From Porticoccaceae bacterium (GTDB taxonomy: Bacteria > Pseudomonadota > Gammaproteobacteria > Pseudomonadales > Porticoccaceae), in the NCBI GenBank assembly GCA_026005035.1, contig BPKH01000005.1:186001-250000 (forward strand): DNA of 64,000 nucleotides. The letters run 5' to 3'. Of this stretch, positions 47,732-56,501 are shown one piece after another (position 1 is the stretch's first letter; each line of letters starts with the position of its first letter). The position numbers were made by a program, and so were the translations under genes. The notes beneath the pieces are model-generated. The model was not told where the DNA came from and ran no database searches. It saw only the letters and a list, made by a program, of their open reading frames with translations.

Positions 47732-48543
47732 CAGTCCATCACCCTGAATCTAACGTAAGAGTTGTAGTTGGGGTCGCTCGTGCGATGGGTCAGCCCAGTG
47801 ACCCGCGCAAAGCGCTCGATATACGTGGTGCTATTGGTGGCATAGGTATCGGCATTGGCGCCCGCGTAGCTCGTGGCGGAGCTATCCCCGGCCTTTTGCT
47901 CGAGCAGCACCACGCGGCTGGTAGCGGTGACCCCGGCGGGGTGGACGTGCGCCGTGGAGGCGGTCGAATGGGTGGTGGCCGAGGTTTTGAGTCGGTCGCG
48001 CGCGGTCTGGCTGGCCGCGATGGCCGCCCAGGCCACGTCCGAGTCGTAGACCGCCACCCGCGCGATGGAGGCGCTCAGGATCACGCTCATCGCGTTGATG
48101 CTGTTTGCCAGCTCTTGCATGGCCGTGCTGCTGGCCGCCACGATGGCCATGGCCGACGGCGACCCCGCCAGAGCGGACATGGCGGTGGTGCTCGCAGCGA
48201 CCATCTCCATCGCGATGGCACTGCCCGCCACCGTGGCCATCGCCCCAGGATGCGCGAGGATGGACCGCCACGCCTGTGGGTCTTCCAGCACCGCATTCCA
48301 AACAGAGCGATTCCCTGGGCCCTGCAGCCAGGCGTCGAGGTCCGAGACGTCGAACGCGGAGAGCGTGTCCAGCGAGCCAGGGCCCAGGATGTCCATCTCC
48401 GCCACCGAAGCCGCCATCTTGTAGAGGGCGCCGGCGGCGAGAAAGGTGGGCGTGTCCGCGCCGGAGAGGTCGATGGCCTCGAGCCGCGACGCGGCCTCGG
48501 CCAGGTAGGCCTGGCGAAACGCGATGTACGTCTGCAGCGACAT
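47731..48543 (-). CDS. Tail fibre shaft protein with 10-residue repeats
   Basis: A 270-residue protein. The middle part (about 95-185) is built of ten-residue units of the form AMxxVAxSxx (AMEMVAASTT, AMSALAGSPS, AMAIVAASST, AMQELANSIN), suggesting a fibrous trimer. The C-terminus (HVHPAGVTATSRVVLLEQKA to YNSYVRFRVMD) would be the head. It probably binds the host surface. Confidence 0.7.
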   Translation of the reverse strand: MSLQTYIAFRQAYLAEAASRLEAIDLSGADTPTFLAAGALYKMAASVAEMDILGPGSLDTLSAFDVSDLDAWLQGPGNRSVWNAVLEDPQAWRSILAHPGAMATVAGSAIAMEMVAASTTAMSALAGSPSAMAIVAASSTAMQELANSINAMSVILSASIARVAVYDSDVAWAAIAASQTARDRLKTSATTHSTASTAHVHPAGVTATSRVVLLEQKAGDSSATSYAGANADTYATNSTTYIERFARVTGLTHRTSDPNYNSYVRFRVMD

Positions 48544-48552
48544 GGATCCTCC

Positions 48553-49005
48553 TTAGAGCGCAGCCAGTGCCATCGCCTCGGCGGACGCGGCCCGCGCCTG
48601 CGCCTGCGCCACGGCCTGCTCGATCTGCGCGACCGTCTGCTCGATCTGGCCGATCGCCTGAGCGATGCCCGCCTGCAGTGCCTGCGCCGCCGTGGCGAGC
48701 GCCGCCATGGCGGACTGCGCCGCCGCCTCGGCATCGGCGGCCGCGCGGCTGGCGCTGTCGGTAGCCGCCTGGGCGGCGGCCGCCAGCTGGTCGATCTGCG
48801 CGACGGCAGGGCCGATGACCGCGTCGACCCGCTGAAGGCCGAATGCCTGGAGGGCCTCGATGGCCGCTTGCAGATCGGCGCGCCGGTCTTCGATCTCGGC
48901 GATGCGCGCGTCGATGTCAGCGAGCAGCGGATTGAAGTACTCCTCCGACAGCGGCGTCACGCCATCGCGCATGCGGTAGGCTTCAAATCGCGTCGGCATG
49001 GCCAT
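48553..49005 (-). CDS. Coiled-coil tail fibre-associated protein
   Basis: A 150-residue protein: MAMPTRFEAYRMRDGVTPLS, EEYFNPLLADIDARIAEIED, then a long Ala/Gln/Glu coiled coil to the end (IGQIEQTVAQIEQAVAQAQA). Its N-terminus looks like an attachment module, and the coil may connect the large fibre protein to the shaft protein encoded next. Confidence 0.65.
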   Translation of the reverse strand: MAMPTRFEAYRMRDGVTPLSEEYFNPLLADIDARIAEIEDRRADLQAAIEALQAFGLQRVDAVIGPAVAQIDQLAAAAQAATDSASRAAADAEAAAQSAMAALATAAQALQAGIAQAIGQIEQTVAQIEQAVAQAQARAASAEAMALAAL

Positions 49006-49009
49006 CCCC

Positions 49010-51253
49010 TTACAGCGCGATGTCGTAGCGCTCGGCCACGTGCCACGGCGCGGCGGCGGTAACCCCGGCGCCGTCGATGCGGATGCGGTAGGCGGTGGCG
49101 GCGGCCGGCGTGAAGCGATACTCGCGCCAGCGGCTGCGCCCGTCGACGATCTCGTCGCGGGTGCTGGCCGCCGTGACCGCGCTGCCGCCGATAATGAGCT
49201 GGCACTCTACCGAGTGCCCGGCTGCCGGGTCGAAGTCCTCGAGCAGCAAGCGCACACGGATGTCGCTGGAGGCCTGGGCCAGCGTGCGCTCGGTGCTGAT
49301 GTGGGTGAAGGCCGTGCCGCGGCGGCGCACCACGACCTGGGCAGTGCCGGGGCGCACGGCCGGCATCAGGTCGGTGGTGCCGAGGAACACCGCGCGCAGC
49401 GGCACGAGCGCCGCCCCCCCGAACTGCGGCGCGGCATCCTCGACGATGGGCCGCCATGCGCCGCCGGTCTGATACTCCCAGACCAGGCGGCAGCCCGGCG
49501 GCGTCACCGCGTCGTAGAGCATGTCCAGCTCCTGGATGCCACCGGCAAGCTGCAGAGGCTGCATCTGCACCACTGCGCGCGGAGACGCGAAGCGGGCGAA
49601 GTTCAGGCGCACCATCAGATCGCGATCGGCGGCGGCGGTGAAGTAGGCGCCATCTTGGGCGTACATCAACAGCCCCTGGGTGTACTCGGTGCCCTCGGTG
49701 TAGCCGATGCGATGTCCGGCGCCGCTCACGAGCACGATGGCGTACCGCTTGCCCGACTCGACCAGGATGGGGTCCGTGAGGGGCACCCGGAGCCACCCGG
49801 CAGAGACCGCACCGGGAGCCAGCGTGGCGCGCGCGAGCACTCGACTGGTGTCCGGCTGACCCAGCGCGGCATCGGTCACCAGCAGGGTCAGTCCACCCGC
49901 CGGGTCCGCGCGGGTGATGTACAGCTCGACGCTGGTCAGCCAGCCGGTTTGGGCCATGAGCACCGTCTGCGCGAGGATCGCGCCCTGCACGGTGTGCGTG
50001 GTGGTGACGACATCCCAGTAGGGCTCGGCCCACCGGTCGATCCAGACGCGGGTCACTCGCACCCGGCGATGGTTGACGATGGCGTTCTCCCGGTCGGCGG
50101 GGTCTACCTGCCAGGTCTCGTCCCCGCGGCGAAAGATCCCCGTCGCCGGGTCGTACACGCCGCTGCGCCAAAAGCTGCTGTTGGTGCAGACGGTCATCGT
50201 CTCGCCCAGGCGGACGCGCTCGCGGCTCAGCGTGCGCTGCACCACATCCAGGCTTTGGTACTGATACTGGTTGATGGCCATCTCGCCGGCGCGGGTCTCC
50301 AAGCGCAACCGGGCGATCTCGGTGTAGGCCGGCAGCAGCAGGCCGCCTTCCGAGATGCGGGCCTCCGGGTCGAGCGGGTTGAGCAGCGCAAGGCCCCCGG
50401 CCTGCTCGGCCACCACCATCGGCCGCACGCCCTCGAAGATGTCCGCCGCGTACCCCACCCACTCGGTGTCGCTCTCGTCTTCGGTCAGGAAGTGGTCTGC
50501 GCCATAGAAGGTGTAGTCGTCCGGGATCTCCATGCGCTCTTTCAAGCGCGCCATGTCCATGCCGAGCTGCACCACATGCTCGAGGCTCGCCTTGGCCTGC
50601 ATGTCCGACCCGAGCCCCGCGATGTCGCTCATGATGTGGGCGATGCGCGGCTCGGCGCCGGCGATCCAGCCCTCGGCGGTGCGCAGGCGCTGATCCACGG
50701 CGAACAGGGTGGGCAGCTTGCGCGATTCCGCCAGCACCACCTCCTGGATCCCCGTGGGCGAAAGCCGCACGTGGGCGAGCAGCGTGTAGCCGGTGGGCGG
50801 CTCGGGGCGCTCGGGCGTGGGGGACTCCAGCCCCTGCGCGATGTGCACCACCGCCACGCGGCGGCGTTGCATGGCCACGGCTTCCGGCTCGACCTCGCGC
50901 GTCTGCAGGTCGATCAGGAAGTCGCGCGGTTGAATGTCGGTGTCCTCTTCTTGGCCGAAGGCCGAGACCGCCAGCCATTTCTGATCCTGCAGCGGCAGCA
51001 TGGCGAACACCGAGTGCACCTGCGCCTGCTCGATCGCGAACACCTTGCCGCTCGATCCATCGTACAGGCGTCCGGGCGCGACCTCGATCTCGGTGGCGCT
51101 GCGCGCGGTCACCGTCAGGCCTACGAACTGGCGCTCCGGCGTGATCGCATCGGTCACCAAGTGGCGCTGCGCTTCGTCCGCCCAGGTTTGCGTGTTGTTG
51201 AGGTCGGCGGCCTGAAGCTCTTGGCGGTCGCGGTAGATGACTTGTTTTTCCAT
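49010..51253 (-). CDS. Large tail fibre/baseplate-attached protein
   Basis: A 747-residue protein starting MEKQVIYRDRQELQAADLNN at 51253. The first 200 residues (QTWADEAQRHLVTDA, ARSATEIEVAPGRLYDG) resemble baseplate-binding ends of P2-type fibre proteins; the rest is beta-rich, with sandwich-like repeats (WLRVPLTDPILVESGKRYAI). It lies between I and the coiled-coil gene, where P2 has H. No family name is asserted. Confidence 0.65.
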   Translation of the reverse strand: MEKQVIYRDRQELQAADLNNTQTWADEAQRHLVTDAITPERQFVGLTVTARSATEIEVAPGRLYDGSSGKVFAIEQAQVHSVFAMLPLQDQKWLAVSAFGQEEDTDIQPRDFLIDLQTREVEPEAVAMQRRRVAVVHIAQGLESPTPERPEPPTGYTLLAHVRLSPTGIQEVVLAESRKLPTLFAVDQRLRTAEGWIAGAEPRIAHIMSDIAGLGSDMQAKASLEHVVQLGMDMARLKERMEIPDDYTFYGADHFLTEDESDTEWVGYAADIFEGVRPMVVAEQAGGLALLNPLDPEARISEGGLLLPAYTEIARLRLETRAGEMAINQYQYQSLDVVQRTLSRERVRLGETMTVCTNSSFWRSGVYDPATGIFRRGDETWQVDPADRENAIVNHRRVRVTRVWIDRWAEPYWDVVTTTHTVQGAILAQTVLMAQTGWLTSVELYITRADPAGGLTLLVTDAALGQPDTSRVLARATLAPGAVSAGWLRVPLTDPILVESGKRYAIVLVSGAGHRIGYTEGTEYTQGLLMYAQDGAYFTAAADRDLMVRLNFARFASPRAVVQMQPLQLAGGIQELDMLYDAVTPPGCRLVWEYQTGGAWRPIVEDAAPQFGGAALVPLRAVFLGTTDLMPAVRPGTAQVVVRRRGTAFTHISTERTLAQASSDIRVRLLLEDFDPAAGHSVECQLIIGGSAVTAASTRDEIVDGRSRWREYRFTPAAATAYRIRIDGAGVTAAAPWHVAERYDIAL

Positions 51254-51255
51254 GA

Positions 51256-52482
51256 TCAGCTCCGTGTGACGATCTGTCCTGCCAGCACCTGCCCGGCGCG
51301 GTAGACGCGCGAGGCGCGCGCCCTGCGGTGCAACCGGGTGCGCACCAGCACCTTGTCGTGCGCGGCGCGCGCCCAGTCCATGGCGTCGAGCACCGGCGCG
51401 ATGCGGTCGCGCGCATCGCCTGCCGACAGGCAGGCGCGCATAGCGGTGGACGCCATGGCAAAGGGGAGTCTGCGCGGCGGCATGCGGACGTGCGCCAGGG
51501 CCACGAACGGCGGGCTGGTCAGGCGAGTGAATCCCAGGTAGGTCGGGCCGTGCTTCGGAAGAGCGGCCACGCCAGGGTCGTGCAGGCGCACGCGCAGGTA
51601 CAGGCGCGCGTCGGTGTCGCTCCTTGCAGTGTGCGCACCACCCAGCGTCGCGCCGAATGCGAGCACGCCAGGTCGCGGTGCGCGCTCGGCCACGGGTACC
51701 GCATCGGGGGTGAGCGGCGCAAGCGACGGCGCCATCTGGCGCAGTGTCAGCACCTGGGCGCGCTGGCGATACGACACGCGCGCGATGCGCCAGTAGCGCT
51801 GGCTGGCGTCCGCGCGGCTGACCTGGCCTGCGAGCGGCTGCCCCAGCACCACGCCCACGGCCACGGCGCGGCGCGCCAGGTCGATGGTGCCGGTCGACTC
51901 GCTGTCCACGGTGCTCCAGCTGTGACTCGTGAGTGGCTCGATGCGCCCGTCGGGCCAGACGATCTCGGCGCGGATGGCAGAGCGCGCCATGGCGGCACTT
52001 CGGCATGGCGGCTCAGCGTGGTGACCCACATAGCCGCGCCCCAGCATCAGCGATTCGGCCGCACTGCGCAGCCGTTGGGTGCGGATGCGCATCTCGGGGT
52101 GCGCAGCCAGCCACTGGCGGCGGCTTGCATCGTCCCAGAAACCGAGGAAGGTCTTGGCCGGTGGCATCTCCAGGCGCGCGATGTAAGCGCCGGCAAGCCG
52201 CGCCAGCTCGCGCAGCCCCTTGGGCGTGCCGATGAGGGCGTGCAGCCTGGGGCTGGCGGCGATGAGCGCGCGCCGCGCGGCCTCGTCATCCGGCCACACG
52301 GGGGGCAGGTCCTCACCTGCGCCCATCTGTGGCAGCAGCGCCGCCGGGATTCGCCACGGGTCGCCCAGCGTGGCGAGGGTCGCCGCCCCCGGCGTCCACG
52401 GCCCGAGGGCGCGGCTGATGGCGCGCTCGGTTTCGGTGGCCGCCGAGGGCAGCAGGTCGGCGCGGTCGATCGCGTCAGTCAC
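51256..52482 (-). CDS. Tail protein I (gpI family, extended)
   Basis: A 408-residue protein starting at GTG 52482, inside the end of J. LLPSAATETERAISRALGPW and GLRELARLAGAYIARLEMPP show the P2 gpI N-terminal domain (about 180 residues). The extra 220 C-terminal residues are beta-rich and absent from P2, probably a fibre-docking extension. It acts at the baseplate periphery. Confidence 0.82.
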   Translation of the reverse strand: MTDAIDRADLLPSAATETERAISRALGPWTPGAATLATLGDPWRIPAALLPQMGAGEDLPPVWPDDEAARRALIAASPRLHALIGTPKGLRELARLAGAYIARLEMPPAKTFLGFWDDASRRQWLAAHPEMRIRTQRLRSAAESLMLGRGYVGHHAEPPCRSAAMARSAIRAEIVWPDGRIEPLTSHSWSTVDSESTGTIDLARRAVAVGVVLGQPLAGQVSRADASQRYWRIARVSYRQRAQVLTLRQMAPSLAPLTPDAVPVAERAPRPGVLAFGATLGGAHTARSDTDARLYLRVRLHDPGVAALPKHGPTYLGFTRLTSPPFVALAHVRMPPRRLPFAMASTAMRACLSAGDARDRIAPVLDAMDWARAAHDKVLVRTRLHRRARASRVYRAGQVLAGQIVTRS

Positions 52483-53419
52483 GGCGCGCCTCCGTATCGA
52501 TCTCGACGGCGGTGATGACCGGGATTTCCCCCTCGCCTGCCGGGACCTCCTGCGCGGGGGCATGCAGCACCACATCGCGCACGCCGTCGCCCATCAGCGC
52601 CGCGAGGATCTGCGCGCGGGTGAGGTCGACCCGGAAGGACGTCTGCTGTGCCAGCCGCTCGACACGCGCGCGCGCCTGCTCGGCCAGCAGCGCGCCATCC
52701 GGTCCGGGCGGATGCACGAGCGTGGCCGCCACCGCCACCGGCAGCGCCTGCGCCGCGGTCACGTCCACCTCGACCGAGAGCGGGCGCACGTCCTCGGCCA
52801 GCAGCGCCTGGCCGACCTGCGTGACGATGGCGTCCGATGCTTGCGCTACGCGCCAGCACAGTGGATCGCCGCCGCCTGCCTGCGGGTGCTCGCCAAAGAG
52901 CGCGCGGCCCATGGCCGCCTGCTGTGGCGTCACGTCGGCCAGCCGCGCTTCGACGCGGGCCAGGAGCGCCACCTTGACTCGCCCGGGGCGATCCGCCCAC
53001 ACATCCACCTGGCGGATGTCGGTCGAGACCGACATGGCGCGCAGCATCCAGCTCTGCGCGCTGCCGGCGGCCGAGAGCGCGTGGTAGCCGATCAGCACCC
53101 GGCGGCGCAGCCGCTCGTCGTCCTCGCCGGGCAGCCGCTCGAGGTCGTAGCGCGCGGCCAGGTTGTCGAGGTCGGCCCCGGTCGCCCACGGCAGCATCAC
53201 GGCGCGTGCAGCGTCGTTGATGCGAGCGCGCAGCACCAGCTCGCGCCAGGCGGCCACTTCCAAAAGCTTGACCAGCGGCTCGCTTTCCAGCGCCAGCACC
53301 GGCGCGAGGTCCGGCGCGCGCGCCGCCAGGTCGGTCTTGAGCATGGCCAGGATCGCCTCGTAGTCGAGCGTCTCGACCACGGAAGGCGGCGGCAGGCGGG
53401 TGAGGTCGATCACCGACAT
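52475..53419 (-). CDS. Baseplate protein J
   Basis: A 314-residue protein starting MSVIDLTRLPPPSVVETLDY. LESEPLVKLLEVAAWRELVL and WATGADLDNLAARYDLERLP are typical of the gpJ/gp47 wedge family. It overlaps V by 10 bases and I by 8. Confidence 0.93.
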   Translation of the reverse strand: MSVIDLTRLPPPSVVETLDYEAILAMLKTDLAARAPDLAPVLALESEPLVKLLEVAAWRELVLRARINDAARAVMLPWATGADLDNLAARYDLERLPGEDDERLRRRVLIGYHALSAAGSAQSWMLRAMSVSTDIRQVDVWADRPGRVKVALLARVEARLADVTPQQAAMGRALFGEHPQAGGGDPLCWRVAQASDAIVTQVGQALLAEDVRPLSVEVDVTAAQALPVAVAATLVHPPGPDGALLAEQARARVERLAQQTSFRVDLTRAQILAALMGDGVRDVVLHAPAQEVPAGEGEIPVITAVEIDTEARRD

Positions 53420-53961
53420 GCCGGCTCCTCCCCACCGGTCGGGACGCCGCTGATGCCTGGGCCCACCTCGACCCCGATGTGACGGTGCTTGCGTAGGCTC
53501 ACCCCGCCGGCGAAGACGTCGCCGGTGACGAGCAAATCGCCTTCGATGCGCACCACGCACGGCGCGTGCAGGATAAGCCGGTGCGTGTCGCGCTCGTAGC
53601 GGATGTAGCCGCCGTCGTCCCAGAGGAGCAGCGTGTGCTCGGGGTGGTCGCTCGGCGCCGGGAACGCGCCGCGCTGCTGGAATACCGCCGGCACCGCCAC
53701 CGCCTGCGCCAGATCGCCGCTCGGCGCGAGCACCAGGCACTGCTCGCCCTGGGCGGGCGGCGACCAGACGCGCAGGTGGCCGGCCGCCCAGGTCGCCCAG
53801 GGCAGCCAGCCGGTCTGCACGCCATCCTGATCGCCGCCGGAGATGCGCACCTGCACGCGGCACCGCTCGGCGTGGAACGCGAGCACAGTGCCCAGGCGCA
53901 CCACACTGCCCCGCCCCCAGTCGGCGGCGCCGAGCGTGAGGATGTCGGTGTCGACGGTCAT
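53410..53961 (-). CDS. Baseplate assembly/spike protein V
   Basis: A 183-residue protein with an OB-fold N-terminus (GTVLAFHAERCRVQVRISGG) and a beta-helix. Near the C-terminus, SLRKHRHIGVEVG holds the HxH motif that binds iron at the tip of the P2 spike. It punctures the outer membrane. The stop of the gp37-like gene overlaps its start (ATGA). Confidence 0.93.
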   Translation of the reverse strand: MTVDTDILTLGAADWGRGSVVRLGTVLAFHAERCRVQVRISGGDQDGVQTGWLPWATWAAGHLRVWSPPAQGEQCLVLAPSGDLAQAVAVPAVFQQRGAFPAPSDHPEHTLLLWDDGGYIRYERDTHRLILHAPCVVRIEGDLLVTGDVFAGGVSLRKHRHIGVEVGPGISGVPTGGEEPACR

Positions 53962-54500
53962 GGCGCGAGATCCCCGATCGTGACGCCGGGGTCGGGAGCA
54001 TCGCCGTCCAAGGGCCGGTAGCGCGACTCATGGGCGGCACCGATCCAGGGAGCCCAGGAGGCGAGGATGGTCTCCGGCGTCCAGGGGTCCGCCGTGGCCA
54101 CGGTGAGCACGTGACGGCGCATGGCGGCGATCTCCCACAGCGCGATGCCGGGCTGATCCAGCCCGGCTTCGTCGCGGTAGTCCATGCGCGCCCGGGTGAT
54201 GTGCGGGTCGTCGCTGATCGCCGCCAGCACCGCCTCTGCCAGTGCCCAGGCCTCCAGCGCCCGAGACGCGCGCTGGTCCGCGAGGCGCGCCAGCACATAG
54301 GCGCGCAGATGGAGCGCGGCGTCATCGGGCCTGCGCGCGTCGATGCCCTCGCACACCAGGTACACCGCGGGCAGGCGCACGAGCCACTTGCCGGTGTGTG
54401 CGTCCGACAGGTCCTGGGTGTGGACCTGCACCACGGTCAAAGGACCCACCCGGGCGGAGATCCGCTCGGCGACGGCCTCGAGCACCTGGATGGCCGACAT
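53958..54500 (-). CDS. Mu gp37-like protein (DUF1834 family)
   Basis: A 180-residue protein beginning MSAIQVLEAVAERISARVGP. VYLVCEGIDARRPDDAALHL and LWEIAAMRRHVLTVA match the gp37/DUF1834 type seen between head and tail genes of Mu-like phages. Probably a head-tail joining protein. Confidence 0.8.
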   Translation of the reverse strand: MSAIQVLEAVAERISARVGPLTVVQVHTQDLSDAHTGKWLVRLPAVYLVCEGIDARRPDDAALHLRAYVLARLADQRASRALEAWALAEAVLAAISDDPHITRARMDYRDEAGLDQPGIALWEIAAMRRHVLTVATADPWTPETILASWAPWIGAAHESRYRPLDGDAPDPGVTIGDLAP

Positions 54501-54501
54501 G

Positions 54502-54912
54502 TCAGAAGTCCTTGGTGCCGTCTCGGGTGAAGACGGGCGCGTCCCCCGTGCGCGCCGCGGCCATGGCCTGTGGCGCGGCGGGCTCGTCTTCTCCCACCAT
54601 CAGTCGCACATCGCCGCGGGCCAGGGCCTCGAGGAAGCGCCGCGCGTCCTCGTAGCGGCGGCGCACCTCTTCGGATGCCCGCTCCGACCACAGCCGATAC
54701 CGCGCGATGTCGCAGGCGATGCGCACGAGCGCAGCGGGCACCACCGGCAGGGGCAGCCGGTAGCGCGCAGCCAGATACCCATCGATCTCGGCATCGGCAT
54801 CGGCAAGCGCCTGGTCCAGAGCCTGAGCGGGATCGGCGCTGCGCGCCGCCATGGCGTCGATCTCCTGGGCGCCGAACCGCGCGTGCAGATCCTCCAGCGT
54901 CGCGTAGGGCAT
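54502..54912 (-). CDS. Mu gp36-like protein (DUF1320 family)
   Basis: A 136-residue protein: MPYATLEDLHARFGAQEIDA with LADADAEIDGYLAARYRLPL and the conserved ARYRLW segment of DUF1320/gp36 neck proteins. The start at 54912 overlaps the stop of the preceding small gene (TGATG). It probably forms part of the head completion ring. Confidence 0.88.
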   Translation of the reverse strand: MPYATLEDLHARFGAQEIDAMAARSADPAQALDQALADADAEIDGYLAARYRLPLPVVPAALVRIACDIARYRLWSERASEEVRRRYEDARRFLEALARGDVRLMVGEDEPAAPQAMAAARTGDAPVFTRDGTKDF

Positions 54913-55109
54913 CAGGCGCTGCCCTCCGCCACCACGAGCCACGGGTCTGCCTTGAGCACCTCGGCCTTCTCGGGCTCGACCTCCACCACCTGCGGTTCGC
55001 GGGTGAAGGGGCCGAGTCCGGCCCGGTAGCGGCGCTCTCCCGGGAACGCGGGCGCGGTGCTCACCGTCAGCGCCACGCGGTCATGCGCACCAGGGGTCTT
55101 CCTGGCCAT
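54912..55109 (-). CDS. Small Mu-like protein (gp35/FluMu N-terminal-domain type)
   Basis: A 65-residue protein: MARKTPGAHDRVALTVSTAP, RRYRAGLGPFTREPQVVEVE, and KADPWLVVAEGSA. A short beta-rich protein between capsid and gp36, where Mu-like phages keep the gp35/HI1506-type protein. Its role is unknown. Confidence 0.7.
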   Translation of the reverse strand: MARKTPGAHDRVALTVSTAPAFPGERRYRAGLGPFTREPQVVEVEPEKAEVLKADPWLVVAEGSA

Positions 55110-55121
55110 CACGCCCTCCGA

Positions 55122-56027
55122 TCAGGCCACCCACGGCGAGACGATCACCTCGACTGCCTTGTAGTTGGGGTTGCTCTCGCCGTTGTTGAGGGTTTGCGCT
55201 TCGATCAGCGAGAGCGCGGCGGCACGCAGGCTGGGGGGCACCACCAGGTGGGTGGGCTTCACCCCCATCGGCCTGCCGCCGTCGGCGGTGATGCTCATCA
55301 TCGCCACCAGCGCGGCGTTGAAGTTCGCCTGATCCAGCGCCGCCTTGCTCTTGTAGGCCAGCTGCCAGAAGCCGAAGCCCGCGTTGCAGCGGTAGCGGAC
55401 GCCATAGCGGTACTCGTCGCGGGTGAACACCCCCTCGTCGGTGCTCGCGGTCATCGCCTCCAGCTCCGGCTTGGTGCGCTCCTGGAAGATCAAGGGCTTC
55501 AAGGCCCGGGAGCAATCGAGCAGATACCAAGCTGGGCCGGTTCCATCTTGCAGGTTAGAGACGGTCGTTGCCGTGCCGGTGCCATCGACGTTCGGGTAGA
55601 CCGGGTGGTCGGTGTCGAAGAAGTTCTGCCCGTCGTAGCACAGGGTCGTCTCGCCCGCGGCCAACAAGCCGAACACCAGCTCGTCCGGGTGCGCCGCTGC
55701 CGCGCGGCCCATCTCGGCAAAGAGCGGCGTGTAGACGCCCACGTTGTCGTCCTCGATGTCGGTGCGCTTGACCGCCACCGTGGCCTCGAAGAGTTTGTTG
55801 GCGATCTGGTAGCCGCTTGCGGCCATGTCTTTGACCACGCGGTCGCCCACCCACTCGCGCAGCTTGGGGAACTGGTTGAGCCAGGCATAGGTGTTGGACG
55901 CGTTGGAAGAGGGCACGCGGGTGGCGACCTTCTCCCAGTCGGTGGGCGTGGCGGTGAGCGCATCCTGGAAGGCCTTGGAAAAGCCCGTGCGCAAGGAGGT
56001 GATGAGTGCAGGGGTGATGATGGCCAT
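55122..56027 (-). CDS. Major capsid protein (Mu gpT family)
   Basis: A 301-residue protein: MAIITPALITSLRTGFSKAF, with WLNQFPKLREWVGDR and DNVGVYTPLFAEMGRAAAAH, the pattern of Mu gpT. The ATG follows AGGAG, contained in the end of the protease gene. It forms the icosahedral shell (HK97 fold by family knowledge). Confidence 0.95.
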   Translation of the reverse strand: MAIITPALITSLRTGFSKAFQDALTATPTDWEKVATRVPSSNASNTYAWLNQFPKLREWVGDRVVKDMAASGYQIANKLFEATVAVKRTDIEDDNVGVYTPLFAEMGRAAAAHPDELVFGLLAAGETTLCYDGQNFFDTDHPVYPNVDGTGTATTVSNLQDGTGPAWYLLDCSRALKPLIFQERTKPELEAMTASTDEGVFTRDEYRYGVRYRCNAGFGFWQLAYKSKAALDQANFNAALVAMMSITADGGRPMGVKPTHLVVPPSLRAAALSLIEAQTLNNGESNPNYKAVEVIVSPWVA

Positions 56028-56030
56028 GGG

Positions 56031-56501
56031 TTACTCCTGGATGAGGGTCTTCTTGTGGGCGGCAAAGTCCGCCTCGGACATCCCGAGCAGCGCGCAGGCG
56101 ATGCGGTCTTCCTCGGTCAGCGTGTCCGCATTCGGTGCGACGCGGTGCGCGCTCTTGTCGCCTTCCGGCGGCAGGATGGCCGGCGCCTTCTCGCACCAGT
56201 GGGCGAAGCCTTCGGGGTCTTTGGTGGCGTAGGACAGCGCCCAGTCCTTCATCGCCGGGGCCAGCTTGCCCGCGCGCATGGCCGCCGTGACGGCAGCCTC
56301 GGCCTTCTCCTGCGCGATCTGGGCCTGGAGCTTGGCCAGCGCGTCGGCCACGGCCTTGTGCTGGCTCATCGGCACCCACTCGGCGGGGTCGGGGTGGCGG
56401 CTTGCCGCCTCCTTCAGGCGCGCGGCGTGGGCGGCGAGCGCCTCCACGGTCGGCTCGCCTTCCACACCCAGCGCCTGGGCGATGGGGGCAAGATCGGTCA
56501 T
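56031..56501 (-). CDS. Nested scaffolding protein (Mu Z-like) from internal start
   Basis: The internal ATG at 56501 (MTDLAPIAQALGVEGEP) is preceded by AAAAAGGAGACCCCGAC, a near-perfect ribosome site. The 156-residue product equals the scaffold half of the protease, as in the nested I/Z arrangement of phage Mu. Confidence 0.65.
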   Translation of the reverse strand: MTDLAPIAQALGVEGEPTVEALAAHAARLKEAASRHPDPAEWVPMSQHKAVADALAKLQAQIAQEKAEAAVTAAMRAGKLAPAMKDWALSYATKDPEGFAHWCEKAPAILPPEGDKSAHRVAPNADTLTEEDRIACALLGMSEADFAAHKKTLIQE

